A DNA stretch of 64,000 nt from NCBI RefSeq assembly GCF_900324465.2, contig NC_046618.1, positions 8,922,063-8,986,062 of the forward strand, read 5' to 3'. This DNA comes from Anabas testudineus. Taxonomy: Eukaryota; Chordata; Actinopteri; Anabantiformes; Anabantidae. Of the stretch, positions 22,801 through 33,371 are shown piece by piece. A program made the position numbers and the translations under genes. Positions within the stretch are counted from its first letter, which is position 1. Every line of letters starts with the position of its first letter. A model generated the notes under the pieces. That model ran no database searches, was not told the origin of the DNA, and saw only the letters and a list, made by a program, of their open reading frames with translations.

Positions 22801-23912
22801 CTGTGCGCAGATCCTCCAGAATGGCTTCTTGTTGACTGAGAGAAAACAAACTACTTTGTCATCAGTGATAGTTTTTAGCTTTCCAGCATAACTCGGTTGG
22901 AGCCTTTTCTGAACATCTCTTGCAGCCGTATTTACACTTCATGAGGTAATTTTTTATACTGTACCTTTCAGGTAGAACTCTCATTCCAGCTGTACACAGG
23001 ATGTACAAGGGTGTTTCTTGGTGCTTATTTCTGGGAATATGTTGGGCTGCAAAGCTCAGTAGTGGATATATATAATCACTGGCTTTCTCAGGTGTTTTAG
23101 CCAATTCGGAGATGCCTAGAAGGAAAAAATATAAACACCAAAAATGTTATTTTACAGAGAGCAAAAAAACTAAGTTTATTGTCTTACACCTTGTTTAATC
23201 AGTAAAGTCTTTACAGAAATTGTGCCAACTGTTCACTATTTAACGATTATATCCTCACATTTAAATGACATTCTGCTTAGTGAGAAGGAAAGTACTAGGA
23301 ATTTTACCTGGTTTGATCTTCATGACAACTGGCTTACGGTGCTGATCTCGCATTTGACGAATGTCCAGCAGTTCGTGGGGATTACCATTGTGCCGGGGCC
23401 AGCAGTATACAAAAACCCTTGAACCGCTGCTGCCACAGTCGATGACCAGGCCATAGTTCAGGTTGGGGTTGCTTGTATCTGTTGCATCCACATCAGTTAC
23501 CCTGGCAAGGTGCCTTTGGAAAAAGCACAGAACTCTCAACTCTCAACATAATATTGCCTGTATTTATTATGACATAAGAACTTAGAAAGCAGCTGTTAGT
23601 TTACCTGTGAAAGTGATTTTCCTTTCCAGTCCAGCTGGCATGACCTTTTCCAGTGACAAGCAGTAGGTAGAGCAGTCCTATGAGGCAGAGCACCAGGCCA
23701 CTAAACAGCAGCTGTCTGAAGGAAGGTATCAGAAGCCGGGGAAGAACCTGGGTTGACAGGCTGAAATGCCATGAGGCAGGAAAAAGGCACGAAAAGCTGA
23801 TCCTGTCAACAGACACAAGAAAAAAAAGCCTCAACAAAGTTTACTTTGCACACACCTTCAACATGCAATAGACAGGTGGATCATTATCACAACATCAAAC
23901 TCACCTTCCCAT
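19889..23912 (-). CDS. entpd4: ectonucleoside triphosphate diphosphohydrolase 4 (Golgi/lysosomal apyrase)
   Basis: Twelve coding exons on the minus strand: 23912-23905, 23802-23605, 23513-23308, 23115-22965, 22835-22732, 22610-22551, 22360-22206, 21631-21465, 21359-21035, 20816-20731, 20651-20490 and 20123-19889. They join in frame to 618 residues; human ENTPD4 is 616. The enzyme hydrolyses nucleoside di- and triphosphates, notably UDP, in the lumen of Golgi or lysosomal/autophagic membranes. Visible features are an N-terminal membrane anchor (about 34-52), the apyrase conserved regions DCGSSGSRVFVY (94-105), YILCTAGMRVLPE, YAWIGINFVLG, LDMGGVSTQIAY (270-281) and YGFSEFYYC, and a C-terminal membrane segment (567-584). 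The first coding exon carries only 8 bases. The exon 7 donor (CAG|GTTATT) is weak, but the join there reads on exactly as the human protein does. entpd7 is a paralogue with similar motifs; the neighbours favour entpd4. Confidence 0.95.
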
Positions 23913-24466
23913 GGTGCAGATTGTCTTCAGCGTGTTTAACACAAATCATTAATCAGTCGGCTGAAGGAGGAAGATCTGGCTTATTCCACATCTTCATGCC
24001 GTTGTCCACATTTCTTATCATCACCTTTTGAGATAAAACACCAAAAGTGTTGACGTTACCTGGCTAATATCTCCAAATAAACTTCTGAGCCCTTCAATAA
24101 GAAATGCACATCCTTACATGAAATGTTTTAATAAATAACGGCCGCTACAACATGTTGATTTTACTTATTTAACAGTAAAAATAAATTAAGGTGTTTAATA
24201 GACGGACGGCAGGAAATAAATAAAGCAGACAACGTTGGCTAGCTTACGTTGTCAGGTCTGTGGAGTGTGGCTAGGAGCGGGTTAAAATTGATCCTAACAC
24301 ATTTGTGCAAATCGTCAGCATCAACACAATACAGATTTACGTTCCTACTATTTAAGTGATTTATTACTTACTAACAAAATGCTGAAAGTCCGCACTTTTC
24401 TTGAAATGTGACATATCTGAGCGGCTGGATGCTAACCGCTAGCTAATGTTAAAGAGACTGTCTGAG
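23913..24466 (-). promoter_or_regulatory. entpd4: entpd4 5' UTR intron/promoter region
   Basis: This is the upstream region of entpd4. The minus-strand context at 23912 is suitable for the start codon. The sequence to about 24460 contains no open frame. The transcription start could lie anywhere between about 23940 and 24440, and I see no TATA box. Confidence 0.4.
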
Positions 24467-24484
24467 TGACGTGTTGTCACGTCA
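24467..24484. promoter_or_regulatory. TGACGTG palindrome upstream of entpd4
   Basis: TGACGTG-TTGT-CACGTCA is a perfect 7-base inverted repeat with a 4-base spacer. Each arm contains TGACGTG, the core recognised by CREB/ATF and ATF6/XBP1-type bZIP factors. It lies about 555 bases upstream of the entpd4 start codon, in a plausible promoter. Function is inferred. Confidence 0.5.
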
Positions 24485-24554
24485 GCGGTGTGTTTGATTT
24501 TCCTGTCGACGTTTCCCGGATAAGAAGAAACACAGTCAATCCAACCCGCCCGTC

Positions 24555-24602
24555 TTCTTCTTCTTCTTCTTCTTCTTCTTCTTCTGCTTTATCTTCTTCT
24601 TC
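24555..24602. repeat. CTT (GAA) microsatellite, tail of the LINE
   Basis: CTT units with two interruptions abut the 3' end of the minus-strand LINE. They read as its GAA-type tail. Confidence 0.85.
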
Positions 24603-26060
24603 GTCTCTGGGGTTTAAGGCAGTTGGCATCCAAAAATGTTGCATTGCTGCCATCTGTAGGTATCACTTCTTATTGTGTCGCCTTGTTTATATTCTCCAGA
24701 TGTTTATTAAGTTATATACACTTGTGTCTAAGGCTCTACTATTCAAAACAGAGTCAAAACAGAGTCGCTGCATATTAGAACCGGACCTCGATTAATCTGC
24801 CTTATCCACTTCAACGCTAATCTTGGATCCATGAGTGAACCCAGAATATCCACTTGTCTACATGGTCATAAAACTCTTTAAACTCTTTAAATCCTCAATT
24901 TCCCTTTCATTTGTACTCATCAATACTTCCAAGTCTACTACTGGACTCTCCACTTATTCAATAATTAACTAAGAGCTGGCATCTCTGTAGGCACAATGGC
25001 ATTTCCCCTATTTCCACCTGCACAGCACATACAGGAGATGTCTTAGTTTAGTGCTCTGGATTAATTCACTTTTAGCACTTTCAGTCTGATTTTAGCAGCT
25101 GATCCATACAAAATACTCCTGTAATCCAAACGAGACCTTATTAAAGCTTTATAGATATACCTCGGTGACAGAACAGCTGCTCCCATTCCAGCCCTACAAG
25201 ACACCTCATCACATTCATTACTTTTTTACAGCTATTAATATGTTCCTTCTGTGTTAATCTGAAATCCCTGTGCTCCCTGTAAAAAGCATAATCTTTGACC
25301 TCTCTATTGAAAACTCCAAAGTCCAGAGGCACCTCAACAAATATATCATTAATCATAGTCAAAAATAATGTTGGACTAATTACACTTCCTTGAGGAGTTC
25401 CATTATCCACGTCGAATTTGTTGGCTAACCCCCGGCCCACCTTAACCTGGATACTTCTTCCATACAAAAGGTCTCTTATCCTTCCACATCATGCCATAAG
25501 CCTTCTCTACATCGAAAAACACAGTCACTACAAGCTCTGTGTTCACCTGAGCCCTTCTTATCTCGTGCTCCAAACACAACACTGGGTCCATAGTACCCCT
25601 TCCTTTTCTAAAACCCCTTTGACACTTGTTCACCTTGTTGTTTATTTTCCTCCCTCGTTTGCTCTCTTCTTCTTCTTCGTCCATCCATCGACAAACCTTC
25701 AGAAGCATGCACTTTAGCAAAAGCTCTCACTCCTTACTCTCCTTATCCATTATAGCTGCGTCTCCTCCTCTCACCAACACTGGATTTCCCCATTCTCCTA
25801 CTTCTCTCTGTAATTGCATTTCTACATTCATCATTCCCCACGGCACTGCTTTTTTCCTACACCTTCCTTTGCTCCTAGGGATGGCTAAGAGAGCAGCCTC
25901 CCTAATACTTTCTGTTATGCTTTTATCAAACTGTCCACCCCAATCATACTCAATTTCATGTCACTAGCTTCACTAAATAACTCCGACTTGGCTTTCTTAA
26001 ACACCAACCTCCCTCGTTATTTGGTTCTGAACTCTTCTGAACAGTGCAACAGTAATAGTT
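24555..26060 (-). mobile_element. I/Jockey-like LINE fragment with simple-repeat tail
   Basis: Minus-strand frames give reverse-transcriptase motifs in order: RGFRKGRGTMDPVLCLEHEI and FFDVEKAYGMMW (motif A), then GRSIQVKVG and DNGTPQGSVISPTLF (motif B), then CKKVMNVMRCLVGLEWE. The YADD block between the last two is missing, and the upstream ORF1 and endonuclease parts are absent. The 3' end on the minus strand runs to an AAG/GAA tract (CTT on plus, 24555-24602), as expected for tails of this group. It is a broken copy. The clade name (I/Nimb or Jockey type) is from memory. Confidence 0.7.
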
Positions 26061-27124
26061 CAGGAACTAAACTTTTTGTGGCAGCTTTAATAAAATATTA
26101 TTTGAACAGGTAGCAATTTGTTCAATTTAGATCAGCTATAAAACCAAACATTGAAAACAAAAATCAGTGTACACATGCATTTGTTCTCATTTGTCATGTC
26201 ATTTCATACTTGTAGTGTACTGAAAAGGACATAATACACCATGAGGTTTCTCATCCATGTTACATGTTGCCTATTTAACGCAGCATTACTTTAGAAAAAG
26301 GGATTTTCAAAATACATTGCTAAAAAAGTTAAAGGAACAATTTTCAGTCAGAGTAAAGCATCAAGTAAATTAAACTTCTGGGATATTGATCTGGTCAGTT
26401 AAGCAGCAGAGGGGGTTGATCATCAGTTTCAGTTGATTTGGTGTTAATGAAATTAACAACAGGTGAACTAGAGGGGCAACAATGAGACGACCCCCAAAAC
26501 AGGACCTGGTTTTACGGGTGGAGGCCACCGACATTTTATCTCTCCTTATCTTTTCTTTTTTTTTTAAATTTATTAATTTAGCATTCGGCTAAAGGGAGTG
26601 TTACTACTGGTAGCATGAGGCGATACAGAGGTTGGACAGGCAGCCACAAAGATAATTGAGCACAATTTTGAGTTGCTGCAGTGAAATTTCAGCAAAATTG
26701 ACCAGAAAACCTGCCACATCGTTTTTTTTACTTTGATTTTTTTTGGGGGTATCTTTGAATTCAGCCCTCTGTAGGTTGATCATTTTCATTTCCTTTAAGC
26801 GATGTGGCATCCTTTTGTTCCTAACACATTATCCGGTCCATATCAGTATAGATAAACAGCCTTTTCCCCCAATGAAATCTGATGTGTTCGATGTGAAGTG
26901 TTCTTTTAATGTTTTTCAGCAGTATATTTAAATCACAATACAGATAATATAAAGCAATTGTAATCGGTCTGAGACACTGTAGGGATAAAACTTAAATGTT
27001 TTTAGATTAAATCACTATAAGAAGACATTGTTGATGTGTTTGTGTTAGAAAAATATCAAATATTATAGTAGCAATTATACAAACTAAGATATTAATGCAC
27101 TTGACAGTGTGAAAGTGCATCAAT
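26061..27124. other. intergenic DNA between the LINE and the LRR gene
   Basis: AT-rich DNA without a supported gene. Short frames at 26604-26931 on both strands are not convincing. Confidence 0.5.
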
Positions 27125-27130
27125 TTTATT
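27125..27130 (-). terminator. poly(A) signal of the LRR gene
   Basis: AATAAA is on the minus strand, 59 bases past the stop codon. It gives a very short 3' UTR. Confidence 0.6.
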
Positions 27131-27188
27131 GAAAATTTTTGGTCATTATTTTTCCACGTTCATTTTTACTCCTGTATTGGAAACTTCA

Positions 27189-30100
27189 CTACGCCCAGAC
27201 AACTTGGACGTTAGTGGACATCGTGCAAGCCAACCACTCCAAATGAATGATTTGCCAGCAGTAACTCAAATCTACAAACTTGAGTCTCTTGCTCTGTCTC
27301 ATTATACTTTTCACTGTACTCATCTCCACATTTGTCCGCTGCAGGTCAATGTGCTGTACCCGTCCAAATGGCACGGGGGGTGAATCTGTGGAATTTGAGA
27401 AGAGACCTGGATTCGAGTCAGCTATACGCAGTACATCCTGTAAAACAAGGTTCAGAGGGCATGGCAGGGCGACCAGCGAGAGCCGCTCCAACAGAGGAGA
27501 ACCAGTTAAGAGACACCTCAGCACCTTCCTCAGGGACATCCAGGACATCACAGGCTTCATCTGACTGTGCTCGTAGGAGAATCTTGAAAAACAGCCACAT
27601 GGGTAAACGGAGACACAAAGAAGAGGAAGAGGATTACTTTGATAGATAGTGAAGGTTCTTTTAAAGTTATTTATCAAATCTTCACAGCATGAGTTCAAAC
27701 ACACGCCTTTCCTCACGTTAGTCCAGAATTTGTTGCGATTCATTGTGCCAGTATTTGAAGTAATAATACAATGCTCAAAAGATTTAGATGCCAAATTAGT
27801 CTGACCATGCTTCTGACTTGTGCTTGGACAATGAGAAAATAAACTAATGTAATTGTGAACCAGCATTATCAGTTCTTGCATTACCTACTGTACCATAACA
27901 GTGGTCTTACTTGAGTCTGAGAGAGCAGAGGTTAGGAAGATGTGGACGATCCTGATCCTCCTCTTCTTCTTCATCTTCTTCTTCTTCTACTTGCACTGTA
28001 GGAGGCTCAGCAGAGATGAGCAGGTCTCTGAGTCTCGGACAGGCCTTTATGACCTCCAGTAGAGGTGAGTGAGGGCTGGTTTTCACCCCGTCCAGGGTGA
28101 GAGAGACCAGGGATGAGCCTGCCAGTTGCAAGGCAGGAAGGAGATCCACAAGAGGGCCTGGGTAGTGTACTGAGAGGCTCCGCAACTGACCCGACCAGGT
28201 CTGAAGGCCTGCAGCTAACAGAGAGCCCTGCCCTGTTCCTCTAATATCTTCATAACTATCAATGTTCATAGAGATGGAGATGATGTCTGGACATAAACGG
28301 CCTAAACTACAAAGGGAGTCACAGTTTAACCCTTTCACATCTTTTAGGTGCAGGATCAAGCGTTCATCACTGGGCTGTGATGAAATTCCTCTTCTTCTTT
28401 CCCCTGTTTGGTTTTGAGAGCATTTTGGACCTTTATCTCTACTTGCATCCTCTTCATCATCACTGCGATACCCCTCCCACAATGTCCTCTCCTCTTCCTC
28501 TTCGTCATCATCATCTTCCTTGTCAGCGGATGCTGCTTCTCCTCTCTTCCTCCAACCAGCCATGGCCTCACTGTGCATCCTCTCCCTCCACACCTCCTCC
28601 AGCCTGGGAATTCCTTCTCTGTCAGCAAACTCGTTTGTCTGGCTAAACTCTCTGTGTTCAATGAGACAGCAAGCTTGAGCAAGGCCCTCCAAAGCAAGTC
28701 TCTCTAGGCCGGGCAGAGCCAGAAGGAGATAGGCTGCTGCTGCCATAGGGTCTTCCTCTTGTTCCCCAAACCCAATATCCAGAGCCAACAGACTGCTGAG
28801 GGGTAGAGGAGACAGGGGCGCCATAATGGAGGAAATTGAGGGGTCAGAGCAGGAAGAAGAAACAGACACTGGAGATGGATGAGAGGATGAGCAGAAAGCC
28901 CCACCTCCAAGAGAAAGCAATGCAGCCGGGGAAAGGAGATGACAGCGAGATACATCTAGGTGGCGCAGCAAACGACAGCAGTAGGCAATCTTCCTGATTA
29001 AGTATCTATCACAAGGCATGCCTGCCAGGGAGAGCGAGCGCAGGTTGGGCAGACAGCAGAGAGTTTCTGACAGGACTTTGGAAGGAAGCTGCTGGGCTCC
29101 AGACAGGTCCAGACTCCACAGACCCTAAGATAAACAGGAAGAAATATAAAGACACGTCAGACACAAGACTTAACAAGGAAAAATATCTTTACATTTTTCA
29201 TCAAATCTGTAAATAGTGTCTACTTCTTGTGTTTTATTTATACAGCCTTCTATAACAAGAATTTATTACCATCCACTATCTAAACAACTTATTCTGGTAC
29301 GGGTCATTGAGGCGATGGAGAAAATCCCAAATGTAAAACCACTCCACCACTTTATGATCCTGTTTATATTTTAGAGAAAAAACTAAACTCAAACAGCATA
29401 AGCCTTAGAAATATAGCCTAAATGTACAGACGTAATTTAATTTATCTACTGTATGTCACTTTTCTCGAGTTTCTGCACTTTACTGTGGCATCAAGATGGA
29501 GGTTCCTATCAGACCTGGCAACGTGCAGCAATGTGGGTACAGAGGGCGGAGGTGATCAGACCGGGACACATTTCCAGAGACAGGCTTCGGAGCTGAGGGA
29601 CCAGCAGGAGGTGCAGCGCCGCCCGGGACAGCTGCTGTCTGGTGCCCAGCAGCCACATCAGCTCTTCAACCAGTTCGCCCGCTACAGGGAGAATTCAAGA
29701 AGTAGAAGAAGACAGGTGGGGAGAACATTTAGCAGGATTCAAAGTGACCAAGCACGAGCACACAGTAAATTATGAATTATTACACAGTACACAGATAACT
29801 AGAAGATGTAAAAACATGTACACGAGGCAGCAGAAAAGAGTTAAAAATGCTCAGTCTCCCTTATAGGAAGATTTTTCCTGCAGTAAAACCAGAATGGCTG
29901 TTGATAAAGTTCACATGGAGGATTTTACCTGTGGGACAGGAACAAAACATGTGATCACTGACTTATGATTTAATTAAAATGAACTGCCAAAGTGGAAACA
30001 GGCGGGTGACTTTTTATTATTATATAACTATTCTATGAATAAATATATGTATAAATAAAGTGTCTGATAAATAAGCCCTCCCAAACTTACGCAGTAAGTT

Positions 30101-30331
30101 GAAAGGCCCCATTATGTGCCTGAATGTATAGTGATCTAAGTAGTTGTCTGCATAGTCTTTTGCCCACACTTCCTTCATGTTGTCGGCAAGGCTAAGCAGA
30201 CATAGTCGTGTCAGTGAAAGGACGGAGCCGTCCTCATCTGTCTTCCCACAGTTTCCTGTCCACTTCGTTTTCCTCATCCTCCTCTGCCCGGGCTGAACCT
30301 TCGCCCCAGGGGAAGTCCGAAACAGAGGCAT
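27189..30331 (-). CDS. leucine-rich-repeat protein with BC-box-like N-terminus
   Basis: Four coding exons on the minus strand, 30331-30091, 29681-29515, 29124-27911 and 27582-27189, join in phase (1, 0, 2) to 671 residues. I do not recognise a named gene. Residues 39-48 (SLTRLCLLSL) fit the elongin-BC box pattern L-x3-C-x3-hydrophobic and resemble the start of ZYG11-type adaptors. Leucine-rich repeats of the RNI/F-box type follow: LRSLSLEMC, LWSLDLSG, LRSLSLAG, LRHLDVSRC, LERLALEGL, LVSLTLDG, LCSLRLK and LKFVDLSYC. Two acidic tracts interrupt them (about 338-349 and 525-535), and a Ser-rich segment lies near 215-235. The likely role is substrate adaptor of a cullin-RING ubiquitin ligase, by inference from the layout. 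The first Met (30331) was chosen; Met19 is an alternative. A 5' UTR acceptor sits near 30413. A CCCTCTAG|C acceptor and a possible donor at 30786/30785 suggest an upstream non-coding exon. Confidence 0.85.
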
Positions 30332-32306
30332 TGCTGAAAAAACCAGTGACGGCTTTCAGTGGAGAGGATGCTGATCCGCACGATGGGGGGGCTTCTCCTT
30401 GTTGCTAGAGGGCGACAATAAGATGATCAGCAGGTCAGAAAACTGAATAAAAATATATTTATGAAGCCAAAAACAGTGTTATATTTTTCAAACTGTCTTC
30501 CACGACCTTTCAAGTGAAAAGTCCAAGGGTCAAAAGTTTACGTTGCGTTGTTTGAGAGGGTCACAAGACAAACGAGTTGGAAAATTATTTATGTACTTTA
30601 AATGATGACAAGCAGGCACTGGACCCACGTTACACACTTATAAGGTTCATTACCCTCATCAGCAAACACTGCTGTGTTTACTACCAGTAATATCTACTGT
30701 ATATCTCTTTAACACAGTGAAGGAACAGGCAGGAGAGGGTGTAGCTCAGAGGAGACGGAAGAAAAAACTTTGGATTGACACCTACCTGCCAGATTTAACA
30801 GTGTTGGACGTTTTCTGTACCCTTAAAGAAGAAGCAAGATGAGTATAACCTTTATCTTCTAACTTGGGTGATTCCCACCAGCACTTCCTGACTGTGGCCG
30901 TGGGCTGCGCGAAGAGGGGTTTATGGGATATGTCGTTTCTGAGCTTGCCTCAGGAACAGTCTGCTCTCAGGCTGTAGGTGTGGTAATACTGAACCCCCAA
31001 AGTGGTCCCCATCCCATCTCAACCACAAAAAGCCTGCACGTATGAACATGGCTACTGATGAAGTGGCAGTTCACACGTTAAGGCTGCGGTTCAATGACGA
31101 ACGTCAAGCCAAGCTGCTGTTCGGGTTTTAATGCGCGTTGTCTCTAGTCATTACGGTACGGGTGCTCAGCGCGACCAAACTAGAAGTGGACAAACCCGCA
31201 CTCAGTTTTTATTAATTATTAATTATTAATTAACTCATTGAACACATTTCTTAAATTATATTAATTAAAAGCTGCCATTAAAAGCATTGCTGAATGTTTT
31301 ACTCCTGTTCAGTGTAGACAAATAGACAAACATGTTTAATGTTAATACTAAGGCTATATGATCTCACAGGATCATGTTAGATATGTGACTTTGTTTTAGT
31401 TGAACTCAACATCACATTAGATAAGTGGAGACGTTTTGTTGATGAAGGTGGTTCAGAGTGTTCAGTTGTCTTCCCCTCAGGAACCCCAGGACTGCCAAAT
31501 AATAATTAGTAATGTACAAAATACAATTATAATAATGTGGATTCTTCCCTTGATTTGCTGTCAGTGTGTCAAGTCAAGTCGTGTGAAGGCCTGTAAGTTA
31601 ATACATGTTTAACAATAATATAATAATAAAACTTATTGTCAGTTGCTTAGTTATTAATTCCATTATTGATGGCACTGATTTTTATTTCGTTGTTTTTGTA
31701 GATGCATCACTAAGATCTCATGTTTTAATTACTTTTGAGTTGCTGGTACACAGAATTTATTTGATTTGGGACAGATCTAGGATAACCAAATTCCCCTTAT
31801 TTCAGTCCTAATGCTAACATAAGCTGAGAGATATGAAAGTATGGCATATGATCTTTTATGTATTAAGTGATATATTATAGTGGAAAAACTGGATTAGCAT
31901 ATGCTATGTATTTTATACTATAACATATATAAAATCTAATTGTGGGACAAGGATGAGATGTCTAGTGTAGTTGATGTCCTATGTATTTGGAGTACTGTGT
32001 CCCCCTCTTGTGGCTGTAACTTGTAGTTACAAGTTACAGAGTACACGTTTTAATGTTTTTTTTTTTAGATGGAGAGGAGATGAAGAGGCCTCCCAACACT
32101 AGTCATCTTTAGGTCTTTCTTCTGCCATCGCACCTTCTGAGCTGTGTGGCCCAGATAGTGACTGAAGGGTGCTGGCGGGTTGGATCAGTTAGAGGGTTAA
32201 TCCATACTTTTTGCCATGGTGGGTTAATACAGTACTGAGTAAATTACATGATACAATGACACAATAACAGTATAAAGAATCAAACCAAAACAGACTGGTG
32301 TTATTC
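30332..32306. other. LRR-gene promoter region and intergenic DNA
   Basis: The interval 30332-31200 is the likely promoter and 5' UTR of the LRR gene, with moderate GC content near 30880-31190. From 31200 on the DNA is AT-rich, with an AATT-rich run at 31205-31235 and no supported gene. Confidence 0.45.
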
Positions 32307-32312
32307 TTTATT
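32307..32312 (-). terminator. gda: gda poly(A) signal
   Basis: AATAAA is on the minus strand, about 1.06 kb beyond the gda stop codon. It would define a 3' UTR from 33371 to about 32290. Other hexamers are possible. Confidence 0.45.
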
Positions 32313-33371
32313 TCAGTCTTCCATGTAAAACATCCACAAGTAACATACTTTATAAAATTAGAATTATCGAGCGATATGGTAAAAATTAAAAACATTTCAG
32401 TAAAAATAAAACATTAAGTCTTTTCAGTGAACACACAGAAGTCACTTCATTACATTTCCCTTCATTTCCTACAAAAATATAATAGGTTACAGTTATACAC
32501 TGGGAATACTGTATAAAGATAACTTCATGTGGGTGGTCGTGAAATTTTTAAGGACCACCTAATTTTTGGGTAAATCACACAAATGTGCTAAGTGCTAAAT
32601 GTTAGATTCAATTCTCATCTTAGTTTATACACAGAACAGAACTATTTGGATATTAACTTTAGATTTTTCTGTATGCCCAAAATAATATGCTGTTGTGGCC
32701 TTGCCATTTCAAACACTTGAATGGAGTGTACAGTGAACAAACTGAACAAGCTATAACTTAAGTTCTGGTCATAAAGCATTATAGCTACACAAGCAAAAAT
32801 GGGATCATCAAGTCACTGTAGATAAGCAGCTTAGGCACTTAACTGAGCCCTGACGCTCTTTACATCATCTGCACCATATTCTGTTAATATGTTACCTAAC
32901 TTTACAGGTCGTAAATTGAAGGAAACATAATGTGACACCAACTTTCAATAAAACATATATTTTAGCTGAAGCAATGCAAAGGTGACCAGTCACCAGTATT
33001 TGATTACTTGCTACTTTAAAAAAAAGTATAAAAGTATTTGCAATTTAAACAAAACAGGTCTCTAGCAAAAATAATGAACAGCTAGCCAACTATCTGCAGT
33101 AAGTACCTTTAAAAAACAAGCTGAATTCAAGCTCAGCAGTTACAAATAACCTTCAATGAACCTAAACAAAACACCAATTGTATCCTCTGTATTGAAAAGT
33201 AATATATTTATGGTCATAATATTTTTCCTAAAGATTTAGTAAGTAAGTAATTCAGCCCATGCAGATTACAATGTTTCAAGCTGATCATCCTTTTGCTGTA
33301 TACAATATATCTCAGAAATACATGGGTTATAGGCTGTGTAACAGGTGAAGCTGAGCAGGGGACCCAAGGGT

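Noticed and set aside
29422-29775. Plus-strand frame of 117 codons
   Set aside because: It is antisense to exon 2 of the LRR gene, which has splice sites and conserved LRR sequence.
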